NCBI GenBank assembly: GCA_026954325.1 | Contig: JAIXKK010000058.1 | Coordinates: forward strand, 26,800 to 90,799 | Direction: 5' to 3' | From: Bryobacterales bacterium | GTDB lineage: Bacteria > Acidobacteriota > Terriglobia > Bryobacterales > Bryobacteraceae | DNA: 64,000 bases | Shown: positions 53,326 to 61,993 of the stretch, in pieces | Position numbering within the stretch: position 1 is the stretch's first letter | How the letters are laid out: the number at the start of each line of letters is the position of its first letter | Made by a program: the position numbers and the translations under genes | Notes under the pieces: model-generated | Databases searched by the model: none | Seen by the model: only the letters and a program-made list of their open reading frames with translations | Told to the model about the DNA's origin: nothing

Positions 53326-54366
53326 ATGACGCGACGTCAGTTGATGGCGGCGGCCGGTTCAGCCGCCGCCTTATCCCGTAACGCGGGGGCCCAGCCCAGC
53401 GGCCGGGGTTTAGGCGGATCCCCGACGGCATTCTCCCACCGCGTTCGCGCGGCGCGCGAGGCCAAACAGGAGTTCGACATCCTCGGGCACTGCCATGAAC
53501 TGGGACTGAGCGGCACGGAGACATTCCGGCCCCCCGCTGCGCCCGAAGCCATCAAAAGCTACCGGCAGAGAGCGGAAGGCTTCGGCCTGCGCGTCATCTT
53601 CAACGTCCCGCTCCCGAAAACCTCCGGTGAGGTGACCGCGTTCGACAGCGGCGTCAAGGCGGCGAAGGAAGCCGGCGGAATTGCCATCCATGCCGCGATG
53701 ACGGGAAGGCGGTATGAAGATTTTGATGCCTTCGCGGCGTTCAAGCAGAACTTCGAACTGTGCCGGCGGATGGTGGAGTTGGCGGAACCCGTGCTCCGAA
53801 AGCATCGGATGCGGCTGGCGATCGAGAACCATAAGGGATGGCGTTCGGCCGAGCAGGCTGCCTGGATCAAGCGCGTGGGAAGTGAATGGGTGGGCGTTTG
53901 CCTCGATTTCGGCAACAACCTGTCCCTCTGCGAAACTCCCGAGCAGACGTTCGAAAATCTGGCGCCGTATACCATCTTCTGCCACATCAAGGACATGGGG
54001 CTCGAGAGCTACCGGGATGGTTTTCTCCTCTCCGAAGTGCCCTTCGGCCATGGCGTCACGAACCTCCGGCGGATGGTGCGGGATTTGAGAAAACGCGATC
54101 CCAATATGCTGTTCTGTCTGGAGATGATTACGCGCGATCCGTTGAAAATTCCCGTGTTCACAGACAAGTACTGGGTGACATTCGATGATTCCTACAGTCC
54201 GCTGCCGGCCCGCGATCTGGCGCGCGTGCTCCGGTTGGTGCGCGACAATCCGCCGAAGACTCCGCTGCCGCGCATCGACGCCTTGAGCGCCGCCGCGCGG
54301 ATCAAGGCCGAAGATGAGTACAACCGGCAATGCATCGACTACGCCCGCCGGCATCTCGACCTGTGA
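53326..54366 (+). CDS. Exported sugar phosphate isomerase/epimerase-like TIM barrel
   Basis: A 346-residue protein of the xylose isomerase-like/AP endonuclease 2 family. MTRRQLMAAAGSAAALSRNAGAQ is a Tat-like signal with the twin arginine. Barrel motifs include LGHCHELGLSGTETF, RLAIENHKGWRSAEQAAWI (metal-ligand Glu), VGVCLDFGNNLSLCE and IFCHIKDMGL (His ligand). A sugar or inositol-type substrate is likely. It forms part of the cluster with aldolase upstream and the gluconate-dehydrogenase-type genes downstream; the next gene starts inside its stop codon (GTGA overlap). Confidence 0.8.
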   Translation: MTRRQLMAAAGSAAALSRNAGAQPSGRGLGGSPTAFSHRVRAAREAKQEFDILGHCHELGLSGTETFRPPAAPEAIKSYRQRAEGFGLRVIFNVPLPKTSGEVTAFDSGVKAAKEAGGIAIHAAMTGRRYEDFDAFAAFKQNFELCRRMVELAEPVLRKHRMRLAIENHKGWRSAEQAAWIKRVGSEWVGVCLDFGNNLSLCETPEQTFENLAPYTIFCHIKDMGLESYRDGFLLSEVPFGHGVTNLRRMVRDLRKRDPNMLFCLEMITRDPLKIPVFTDKYWVTFDDSYSPLPARDLARVLRLVRDNPPKTPLPRIDALSAAARIKAEDEYNRQCIDYARRHLDL

Positions 54367-54944
54367 CTACCCGGCGAACTCTACTGGACTTGGCCGTTCG
54401 CGCCGCCGCGCTTCCCGGAGCCGCGGAGTTCTTCAACGTGTGGCTCCATGCCGCGCAGGCCCATCACTCTTCCGCTCCGCCGGAGCCTCCTTTGCTGCGC
54501 AGCTACAAGCCCAGGTTCTTCTCATCCGAAGACTTCGCGGCGTTGCAGGCATTCACCGGGATCCTGATCCCCACGGACGAAACTCCCGGCGCGCGCGAGG
54601 CCCACTGCGCGCACTACATCGACTTCGTCCTTGATTCCTCCACTGGCTATGCGCCGGAGATGCAGAACCAATGGCGCGCGGCCATGGCGGCGCTGAAGCA
54701 GACGGGGTTCCATGCGGCCGGCAAGGCCGGACAGGAGAAATTGGTGGCCGAGATGTCGCGTCCCGAACGGGAAAACGGCGCAACGCACCCGGCCTATGCG
54801 GCCTACCGCCTGATCAAACAACAGAACACCTTCGCGTTTTATACATCCCGCGCCGGAATGATCGAAACGCTCGATTACCGTGGCAATTCCTACAACGAAA
54901 CGTTCCCCGCCTGCACGCATCCCGAACATCAGGTGGTGGACTGA
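54363..54944 (+). CDS. Gluconate 2-dehydrogenase subunit 3-like protein
   Basis: A 193-residue small partner subunit of membrane or periplasmic FAD sugar dehydrogenases. It starts with GTG (overlapping the previous stop as GTGA) and a twin-arginine-like N-terminus TTRRTLLDLAVRAAALPG. The body has FFSSEDFAALQAFTGILIPTDE, typical of the family, then HCAHYIDFVLDSS, and ends in FYTSRAGMIETLDYRGNSYNETFPACTHPEH, also typical. It carries no cofactor itself and helps export or stabilise the flavoprotein encoded immediately after it (eight-base gap). Confidence 0.85.
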   Translation: MTTRRTLLDLAVRAAALPGAAEFFNVWLHAAQAHHSSAPPEPPLLRSYKPRFFSSEDFAALQAFTGILIPTDETPGAREAHCAHYIDFVLDSSTGYAPEMQNQWRAAMAALKQTGFHAAGKAGQEKLVAEMSRPERENGATHPAYAAYRLIKQQNTFAFYTSRAGMIETLDYRGNSYNETFPACTHPEHQVVD

Positions 54945-54952
54945 CAAAAAGC

Positions 54953-56620
54953 ATGGCGAAATCATACGATGCCATCGTAGTGGGATCAGGGGCCTGCGGA
55001 GGCTGGGCGGCGATGGAGTTGTCGAAAGCAGGCATGAAAGTGCTCATGCTCGAAGCCGGCAGCGCCGTCAATCCGGCAAAGGATTTTCGCCACACCTTCC
55101 TCTATCAGATGGACTACCGCGGGCTCGGCAAGCCCGGATTGCTCCGGCGCTATTCAGGCGCCGAGCGCAACTACCGCATCATGCTCGACAACGAGGAGAA
55201 TCCCTACACCACGGCGCCCGGAACCAACTACCACTGGCTGCGCTCGCGGGTGCTCGGCGGGCGGGTGCTGCACTGGTCTCGCGCCACGGACCGCATGGCG
55301 GATTACGAATTCAAAGCCGCCTCGCGCGATGGCTGGGGTATGGATTGGGCGGTGACCTACGCCGATATGAAGCCTTACTACGACCGCGTGGAAAGCTTCA
55401 TTGGCGTCAGCGCCTCCCGCGACGGTTTCCCGCAATTCCCCGATGGCCCCTTTCTTCCGCCCATGCCGCTGAACTGCGCGGAGTCCATCTTCCAGGCGGC
55501 CGCAAAGAGCCTTTCATGGCCCGTCACGCACCGCCGCCTGGCGCAGTTGACGCGCATGCACAACAACCGGCCGCCCTGCCACTATTGCGGCAATTGCATC
55601 AACGGCTGCGATGTCGGAGCGATGTTCAACACGGTGGCGGTGACGCTGCCGCCGGCGTTGAAGACGGGGAATCTCGAGGTCCGCACGGACAGCGTGGTGG
55701 CGCGCGTGCGGATGAACGCCGAAAACCGCGCCCAGGGGGTCACCTACATCGAACGGTACACACAGAAGTCCGTCGATGTCGATGCGAAGTATGTCATCCT
55801 CGCCGGGTCGACCCTCGAGAACACCCGTCTGATGCTGCTCTCCGCCAAGGGCGGTCTCGCGAATTCGAGCGGCGCGCTGGGGCGCTACATGATGGACCAG
55901 GTGAGCGGAGGCGGAGTCAGCGGCTTCCTCCCCAAGTTGAAGGGCGGTCCAAGCCGCCTGGACGACGGGAAGTCGGCCGGCATCACGATTCCGAACTTTC
56001 AGAACATCGACAAGAAGACGGAACGCAAGGATTTCATTCGCGGCTACGTGATGAATGCCACCGGAGGGCAGACCGAGTATCCGTATTTTGCCTCATCGCT
56101 GCCCGGGTACGGCTCGGAGTGGAAGAAGGAAGTGAAGAGCCGCTATGTCGCGCAGGCGCGCGTCTGGATCGCGGGCGCCGAAATGCTGGCGCGCAAGGAG
56201 AACTTCGTCGAACTCGATCCCGAGGTGAAGGACCACTGGGGCATTCCTGTTTTAAAGATCCACTTCACCCATCACGACAATGACCGCAAGCTTATCGCTG
56301 ATTTCCAGGAGAAGGCGGAAACGCTATTTCGCAAGGCCGGCGGAGAGATCCTTGGCGCGCCCGAGTCCGGCGGCGGAACCCGGCGCCGCCATGTGTTAGG
56401 CGGCTCCATTCACGAGGTAGGCACGGCCCGGATGAGCGCAAACCCAAGGGACGGCGTATTGAACTCCTTCTGCCGGACGCATGACATCCCCAACCTCTAT
56501 GTGTTCGGAGGAAATGCCTTCCCATCCACCGGGGACAAGCATCCTACGCTGACCATGATGGCCCTCGCCGCGCGAGGCTGCGACCGTTTGCTCGAGCAGG
56601 CGAAGGGGAACAGGGTCTAA
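54953..56620 (+). CDS. GMC-family FAD oxidoreductase (sugar dehydrogenase type)
   Basis: A 555-residue flavoprotein. The ADP-binding motif is at the N-terminus (AIVVGSGACGGWAAMELSKAG, then KVLMLEAG). RVLGGRVLHWSRAT is the GMC signature region. CHYCGNCINGCDVGAMF could bind an iron-sulfur cluster or be structural, as in related sugar dehydrogenases. VILAGSTLENTRLMLLS and the C-terminal GGSIHEVGTARM plus GNAFPSTGDKHPTLTMMALAARG complete the fold, with the active-site His in HEVGTARM. Paired with the subunit-3 gene it should oxidise a sugar or polyol and feed electrons to a cytochrome or quinone. The chain has no signal peptide, so export would depend on the small subunit. Confidence 0.87.
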   Translation: MAKSYDAIVVGSGACGGWAAMELSKAGMKVLMLEAGSAVNPAKDFRHTFLYQMDYRGLGKPGLLRRYSGAERNYRIMLDNEENPYTTAPGTNYHWLRSRVLGGRVLHWSRATDRMADYEFKAASRDGWGMDWAVTYADMKPYYDRVESFIGVSASRDGFPQFPDGPFLPPMPLNCAESIFQAAAKSLSWPVTHRRLAQLTRMHNNRPPCHYCGNCINGCDVGAMFNTVAVTLPPALKTGNLEVRTDSVVARVRMNAENRAQGVTYIERYTQKSVDVDAKYVILAGSTLENTRLMLLSAKGGLANSSGALGRYMMDQVSGGGVSGFLPKLKGGPSRLDDGKSAGITIPNFQNIDKKTERKDFIRGYVMNATGGQTEYPYFASSLPGYGSEWKKEVKSRYVAQARVWIAGAEMLARKENFVELDPEVKDHWGIPVLKIHFTHHDNDRKLIADFQEKAETLFRKAGGEILGAPESGGGTRRRHVLGGSIHEVGTARMSANPRDGVLNSFCRTHDIPNLYVFGGNAFPSTGDKHPTLTMMALAARGCDRLLEQAKGNRV

Positions 56621-56835
56621 GCCCCGACAGAGGCGCGAACGTTGCCCGAGTAGACCTCTATGATGCGGCGCGTCATTTGCCGCACGGTGTAGTGCCGCCG
56701 CACCCCCGCATAGCCATTCGCCGAGAGTTCGCGAAGCTTGGGACTTTCGAACAGACGCATGATCCGCCGCCCGAAGCTCACCGGATTATCCGGCTCGGGG
56801 AGAAGGCCGCCCCCGGTCTTCTCTATCCCGAAGTT
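56617..56835 (-). pseudogene. C-terminal remnant of a GT4 glycosyltransferase
   Basis: The minus strand reads EKTGGGLLPEPDNPVSFGRR, then IMRLFESPKLRELSANGYAGV and RRHYTVRQMTRRIIEVYSG to a TAG at 56617-56619. This is the typical end of a group 1 glycosyltransferase: the 'GLL.EPDNP' nucleotide-sugar loop, the 'L..N...V...YS...' helix. The upstream part is replaced by an IS1634-type fragment. The gene overlaps the GMC stop codon tail to tail. Confidence 0.75.
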
Positions 56836-57303
56836 CTTTGGTCATGTGCAGGTAAGTGATATCCCTCGGCTGAATGCTGTTGAGGACGATCGTCGCCAAG
56901 TCGCCGGGCAGCGTCTGAAAGCTGTGCACCTTCATCCCCTCGCTGGTCTGCTTGCTCCGCGCCTTGCGCTTGGCCGAACGCGAACGTTGCGCCGGCGCGG
57001 CGAAACGGAGCCAGCAACTGGCGCATATGCCACTCTACGTAACAGGCCAACATGCAGAGCAGGATGTGAGCGCGGACACGATCGGGCAGGCGATGACGGA
57101 TGGGACGCACCTGCAGATCGACAGTCTTCAAACTGCGACAGGCGCGCTCCACATGGGATAAGCTTCTGTAACTGGCCACCACTTGCTGACTGGTCAAAGC
57201 TTCCTTCACGCTGGTGCGGATGACATAAATTCCATCCAGACGTCTTGCGCTCATAGTGGAAACAGTGGAAACAGTCTTCTTCGATGCGCAACTGAAATGA
57301 GGG
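56836..57303 (-). pseudogene. IS1634-family transposase fragment, frameshifted
   Basis: The minus strand shows the C-terminal third of an IS1634-type transposase in pieces. HFQLRIEEDCFHCFHYER lies in one frame, then LDGIYVIRTSVKEAL, RSLKTVDLQVRPIRHRL and RAHILLCMLACYVEWHMRQLL in a second, and APAQRSRSAKRKARSKQ plus KVHSFQTLPGDLATIVLNS in a third. A nine-base tandem duplication (GTGGAAACA twice) lies at about 57258-57275 near the first shift, and a second shift lies near 57005. The N-terminal two thirds are absent. It is dead. Confidence 0.8.
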
Positions 57304-57800
57304 TGTTCCCGTATGTGGCGCCGCGGAAGATACCCTTCGCTTCGAGCAGTTTGGGCGTGGTGAAAATGCACTGGATGTTCGGATGGGCGCGCAGCAGCGT
57401 CAGCGCCTGGCCGATGACATGCGCTTTGTAGCGCTCCATCATCGCCATTTCGCCCCACTTGATCAGCTTGATCACCCAGCGGTGCTGAGCCAGGTGCTCC
57501 ACCGCAAGCCGAAGCCGGCGCGGGCCGCCGGGACCAATCGAAAGCGTTCTTCGGGCAGGGTCTCGCTGAACATCTCGTAATTGCCGCGGGTTTTGAACAC
57601 GGAAATGGGGCTGCCGGCATGGGCTTTCGGCGCCCAGCGGCGGACAGTCCCTCCCCGGAGCCATTCGTCCCGAAAATTTCCGAACTTGTCCAGGTCCTCG
57701 TAGCAGCGGATTTCCTCCCGCGGATCCCACCCCGTCTTCGCCGCCCCCGAACATAAACTACGGGCCGTATTGGCGGCAGCGGCGGGCGCGCGCCGGAAAT
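57304..57800 (-). pseudogene. Decayed 5' part of an unrecognised gene, cut by IS1634
   Basis: Two frames give protein-like sequence on the minus strand. RCYEDLDKFGNFRDEWLRGG, then SPISVFKTRGNYEMFSETLP, lies at about 57720-57530. After a shift near 57490, WVIKLIKWGEMAMMERYKAH, VIGQALTLLRAHPNIQCIF and TTPKLLEAKGIFRGATYGN run to about 57305. I cannot name the family. It may be the front half of the glycosyltransferase whose tail survives at 56617, or a separate envelope gene. No continuous reading frame remains. Confidence 0.45.
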
Positions 57801-57867
57801 AGCCGGCGGGAAAATGCATGGAACTTCTCCCGCCCCGGCTCCGTTGAGTACCTTAGCGGAATTGCCG

Positions 57868-59148
57868 ATGCCCTACCTTCCGGATCGATCCGGCTCGTCT
57901 GACATGACGCGCCCGCTGGTCATGGTTCTCTTTGCGGCCAGTTGCCTTCTGTCGCTGGTCTCCTGGTATACCACGCAACAAGGAATGGCTCTGTATCTCA
58001 GCCCCTGGTTCGCTCTGCTGGCGTCCCTGGGAATTCAAACCGCATTGGTCATCACGGCATGGCTTGCCGGCATCACACGGGAACGGCGCGCGCTCCTGGT
58101 GACCGTGTATGTCTGCACGGCGATGGTTTCCATCGCCTTCTCTTATGTCAGCCTCTACACCTGGTTCTCCGCCCGCGAACGCCCCGCGGAAATCGAGCGT
58201 AAGCTGTATGACGCACTCGGCGAGTCCGCCCTGAAGGCCGACCAGTTGCTCACGGCGTCCGCCGCCGAGCAGCAGAAGCACGTCCTCGCACTGGACGAGA
58301 TGACCGCCGCGGAGAAGAAAGCGGGATACATTTCCCGCGCCCAGGACGCCGATCCCTACCTGGCGCGTGTTCGCGAGGCCGTGGCGCGCGAGGCCCAAAC
58401 CTACAATTCCGCCTATCGCGAAGGCTCCGGCGAAGGATTGCGTTATACCGCTTTCGACCGCTACTCGCGCCTCGCGCGCCAATCCCTCGATCGGATTCAG
58501 GAATCCCAACGCGCCCTCGCCGCCTGGCGCGCCGCCCGTAAGCCCACCGACCCGAGCGAAAAACAGATCCGCGATCTCGAAGGCCTCGTCGCGGCCGCGC
58601 CCTGGACGGACGTGGAACAAGCCCGGCATTCCGGCGCCATCGAAAGACCCTCCCTTCCCGGCTTCGCCTCCTATGTCGACCGCACCACTTCCACCCAGGA
58701 GGATCTCCTGGTGGCCTTCGATGAACTGGCGCGCAATGCCTCCGGACGCCCGGCCTTTTCTTTGGCGCTTGCCGCCTTCATCGACGTGGTGATCTTCCTG
58801 CTCGCCTGGGCTGCCGGACCCCATATGTCCGGACCCTCCGAACAGCGTTGGTGGATGGCGGGAGCGGCAATCGATGGCGTCGATCCGCGGATCTTCCTCC
58901 GAGGCTTCCTGCGCAAGATGTACCCGGCCGCGGGCGGCGGCGTCCGCGTCGCATCCGATCAACTGACTCCGGGCGAGCAGCAACTGTGTCTCGCGCTGAG
59001 CAATCATCGTTCGGCCGCAATCACCCGCCAGGAGGAGCGCCTGGTGTACCTGATCGAGGAGAATACCCACCAGATGCTGTTGAGCGCTCTCGCCACGCCC
59101 TCCTTTTCCATGCGCGCCGGCGCGCCGGGGACGTCGCCCGCGGCCTGA
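57868..59148 (+). CDS. Membrane protein with long periplasmic/cytoplasmic coiled coil, unknown
   Basis: A 426-residue protein. Three membrane helices lie in the first 110 residues (LVMVLFAASCLLSLVSWYTT, FALLASLGIQTALVITAWLAG, ALLVTVYVCTAMVSIAFSYV). About 125-300 is a long helical region with heptad-like Ala/Leu/Arg/Glu spacing (LTASAAEQQKHVLALDEMTAAEKKA). A last helix lies at about 310-335 (FSLALAAFIDVVIFLLAWAAG). The C-terminal ~90 residues are soluble. I do not recognise the family. The ATG chosen follows 18 in-frame codons without coding character. It is convergent with uvrA, eight bases apart. Confidence 0.65.
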   Translation: MPYLPDRSGSSDMTRPLVMVLFAASCLLSLVSWYTTQQGMALYLSPWFALLASLGIQTALVITAWLAGITRERRALLVTVYVCTAMVSIAFSYVSLYTWFSARERPAEIERKLYDALGESALKADQLLTASAAEQQKHVLALDEMTAAEKKAGYISRAQDADPYLARVREAVAREAQTYNSAYREGSGEGLRYTAFDRYSRLARQSLDRIQESQRALAAWRAARKPTDPSEKQIRDLEGLVAAAPWTDVEQARHSGAIERPSLPGFASYVDRTTSTQEDLLVAFDELARNASGRPAFSLALAAFIDVVIFLLAWAAGPHMSGPSEQRWWMAGAAIDGVDPRIFLRGFLRKMYPAAGGGVRVASDQLTPGEQQLCLALSNHRSAAITRQEERLVYLIEENTHQMLLSALATPSFSMRAGAPGTSPAA

Positions 59149-59155
59149 CGCAAAC

Positions 59156-61957
59156 TTATCCAGCCGGCAAGGCTCTCAAGTACTCGCCGGTATATGAGTT
59201 CCCCGCGGCGGCAATCTCCTCGGGCGCTCCCACGGCCACCACGGCGCCCCCCGCATCGCCGCCTTCCGGCCCAAGGTCGATCACCCAGTCCGCGGCGCGG
59301 ATTACTTCCAGGTTGTGCTCGATGATCAGCACGCTCGCGCCGTTCTGAATCAGCCGTTGAAACGCATCCAGAAGCTTTGCGATATCGTCGAAGTGCAAAC
59401 CCGTCGTCGGCTCGTCAAAGATGAAGAGCGTACTCTTGGCGGACGATTGCGAGAGGTGCGCTGCCAGTTTCACGCGCTGCGCCTCGCCTCCGCTCAGCGT
59501 CGTGGCGGATTGCCCCAGGCGCAGATAGCCGAGCCCCACGTCCACCAGCACCTTCAGTTTCGCCACCAGCTTCGGATGATCGGAGAAAAACGAAACGGCT
59601 TCCTTCACCGTCAGTTGCAGCACCTGGTGAATGTTCAACCCGCGGTATTTCACATCGAGAATGCCGCTCTTGTAGCGCGTACCCTTGCAGTCCTCACACA
59701 CCAGTTCCACGTCCGCCAGAAATTGCATCTCCACGGTCACCGTTCCGTCCCCCTGGCATGTCTCGCAACGGCCGCCGGGGATGTTGAAGGAGAAGTGGCC
59801 GGCGGTGTAGCCCCGTTTATCCGATTCCGGAGTGGATGCGAAGATCTCGCGGATCTGATCGAACGCCTTCACGTAGGTGACCGGATTCGACCGCGGTGTG
59901 CGCCCGATGGGTGACTGATCGACGAGCACGGCGCCGGTAATCAACTCGGCCCGCTCCACTTGTCTGCAAGTGGGAATGGTTGCGCCTGTCACCTCCTCTT
60001 CGAGTTCGGACGGCTTGCGGTTGCTCTCCGCCAGGTAGCGTTCGAGCGATTTGTGAATCACCTGATGGACGAGGGTGGATTTCCCCGAACCCGAAACGCC
60101 GGTGATACAGACCATCATGCCGAGAGGAAGCGCGACGTCGATGTTCTTGAGATTGTTCGCGCACGCACCGCGGAACGTGATGGTCTGCTTCGGATCCGGC
60201 TTGCGGCGGCGGTATTGCAGCGAGGTCTTCAGCTCGCCGCGCAGGTAACGCCCCGTCAGGCTGGCAGGCCGCTCCACCATCTCCTGAAAGGCTCCCTCGA
60301 AGACGATCCTGCCGCCAGCCTCGCCGGCGCCCGGCCCCAAATCGACAATATGATCCGCGGCCCGCATCACATCTGGGTCGTGCTCCACCACGACGATCGT
60401 ATTGCCGAGGTCGCGCAATCCCTCGAGGATGCGGATAAGCCGCCCGGTATCGCGGCTGTGCAGGCCGATGGAAGGTTCATCGAGCACGTAACAGGCGCCA
60501 ACAAGCCGCGAGCCAAGACACGTAGCCAGCGTAATCCGCTGCGCCTCTCCTCCGGACAGCGTCGAGGACAGGCGGTCCAGCGTAAGATAATCGAGCCCCA
60601 CGTCGTGCAAGAACTGGAGCCGCTGCCGAACCTCCACCATTACCCTGCCGGCCACGCCGCTCTCTTCGGGAGTCAGATCCAATGACTGAAAGAACTCCCA
60701 CGCCTGCGCGATGTTCAGCGCGCACACTTCGGGCAACGTGCGTCCGTTCACGCGCACCTGCATGGCTTCCTTGCGCAGCCGCGATCCGCCGCAATCCGGA
60801 CAGGCCGCATAGCCCCGGTAGCGGCTCAGGAACACGCGCACATGGACCTTGTACTTCTTCGTCTCCACTTCGCGGAAGAAGCGCCGCACGTGCTCTTCCA
60901 CGAGCATCCGCTCCTCGCGCGCCAGTTCGTTGTAAGGCACGTTCTGCCGGACCAGACCCTGCACGGCTTTGCGAAACTCCGCGCGGTACCACGAGTACTG
61001 CGGCTTGTTCCACGGATCCACCGCGCCTTCGTTCAACGAGAGGTAGCGTTCGCGGACCACGCGGTTCATGTCATAGTCGATGGTGTTTCCGAATCCCTGG
61101 CAGCGCGGGCAGGCGCCGAACGGGTTGTTGAAGCTGAACAGGCTCGGTTCAGGCTGGGGATAGTCGATGCGGCAGTACTTACAGGAGAACTTCTCGCTGA
61201 AGGAAAGTTGCCGCGGCGGGAAACTCCCCGCCTCTTCGAATACCACTTCGCCGCCTTCGCGATAACAGATTTCGGTGGTATCCACGATGCGCTGCCGCTC
61301 GTCTTCGCGGACGACGAAGCGGTCCGCAAGCACGAACAGCGGCTGTGAGAAATCGATCTCCAGCAGCGACTCGGGCGTGGAGAACTCGAAGACCTTCCCG
61401 AACTGGTAGAGCCTCGTGAACCCCTTCTTCCGCAGCCCGAAGAGATGGTCGCGGCGATGGGCATTGCCGGTGAACGCGGGCACGGGAAACAGCGCATACC
61501 AGCGGGAGCCTTCCGTCTCGGCCAGCATCTGACGGGCTACCTGGTCCACGGTATCGCGCTCCACCTGTCTGCAGCATTGGCGGCAATAGGTGCGCCCGAC
61601 TCTCGCCCACAGCAGTCGCAGGTAGTCGTACAGTTCCGTAGCCGTCGCCACCGTGGAACGCGGGTTGCGAGTGGTGTTCTTTTGCCGGATGGCGATGGGC
61701 GGCGCAATGCCGTCAATCTCATCCACCTCGGGCTTCTCCATACGTTCGAGGAACTGCCGGGCGTAGGCGGATAGCGACTCGACATACCGCCTCTGGCCCT
61801 CGGCGTAGATGGTGTCGAACACGAGCGACGACTTGCCCGAGCCCGATACTCCCGTCACCACGGTCAGCTTGTTATGAGGGATGGAGAGGCTCAGGTTTTT
61901 CAGATTGTGGAGACGCGCGCCGCGAATCTGAATGGAGTCATGGACTACAGTGGGCAT
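59156..61957 (-). CDS. uvrA: Excinuclease ABC subunit A
   Basis: A 933-residue nucleotide-excision-repair ATPase that finds bulky DNA lesions with UvrB. Two ABC modules: Walker A GVSGSGKSSL (about 36-45) with signature STLSGGEAQRITLA, and GVSGSGKSTL (about 620) with ATTLSGGEAQRVKLA. Zinc modules are visible as CRQCCRQ, CKYC with CPRCQGFG, and CETCQGDG with CEDCKGTRY. Length is normal and the gene intact. The start is the ATG of MPTVVHDS, 36 bases from the divergent mutY start; no Shine-Dalgarno sequence is present at either. Short overlapping -10-like elements occupy the gap. Confidence 0.95.
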   Translation of the reverse strand: MPTVVHDSIQIRGARLHNLKNLSLSIPHNKLTVVTGVSGSGKSSLVFDTIYAEGQRRYVESLSAYARQFLERMEKPEVDEIDGIAPPIAIRQKNTTRNPRSTVATATELYDYLRLLWARVGRTYCRQCCRQVERDTVDQVARQMLAETEGSRWYALFPVPAFTGNAHRRDHLFGLRKKGFTRLYQFGKVFEFSTPESLLEIDFSQPLFVLADRFVVREDERQRIVDTTEICYREGGEVVFEEAGSFPPRQLSFSEKFSCKYCRIDYPQPEPSLFSFNNPFGACPRCQGFGNTIDYDMNRVVRERYLSLNEGAVDPWNKPQYSWYRAEFRKAVQGLVRQNVPYNELAREERMLVEEHVRRFFREVETKKYKVHVRVFLSRYRGYAACPDCGGSRLRKEAMQVRVNGRTLPEVCALNIAQAWEFFQSLDLTPEESGVAGRVMVEVRQRLQFLHDVGLDYLTLDRLSSTLSGGEAQRITLATCLGSRLVGACYVLDEPSIGLHSRDTGRLIRILEGLRDLGNTIVVVEHDPDVMRAADHIVDLGPGAGEAGGRIVFEGAFQEMVERPASLTGRYLRGELKTSLQYRRRKPDPKQTITFRGACANNLKNIDVALPLGMMVCITGVSGSGKSTLVHQVIHKSLERYLAESNRKPSELEEEVTGATIPTCRQVERAELITGAVLVDQSPIGRTPRSNPVTYVKAFDQIREIFASTPESDKRGYTAGHFSFNIPGGRCETCQGDGTVTVEMQFLADVELVCEDCKGTRYKSGILDVKYRGLNIHQVLQLTVKEAVSFFSDHPKLVAKLKVLVDVGLGYLRLGQSATTLSGGEAQRVKLAAHLSQSSAKSTLFIFDEPTTGLHFDDIAKLLDAFQRLIQNGASVLIIEHNLEVIRAADWVIDLGPEGGDAGGAVVAVGAPEEIAAAGNSYTGEYLRALPAG

Positions 61958-61980
61958 GGGCGGGTACGGTATATCCTTAC

Positions 61981-61988
61981 AGTATAAC
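61981..61988. promoter_or_regulatory. Overlapping divergent -10 elements between uvrA and mutY
   Basis: The 36-base gap contains AGTATAAC. On the minus strand it reads TATACT (61981-61986), a good -10 for uvrA; on the plus strand TATAAC (61983-61988), a -10 for mutY. No clear -35 is seen for either. The plus-strand element would place transcription start on or next to the mutY ATG (61994), giving a leaderless message. Confidence 0.4.
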
Positions 61989-61993
61989 AACCG

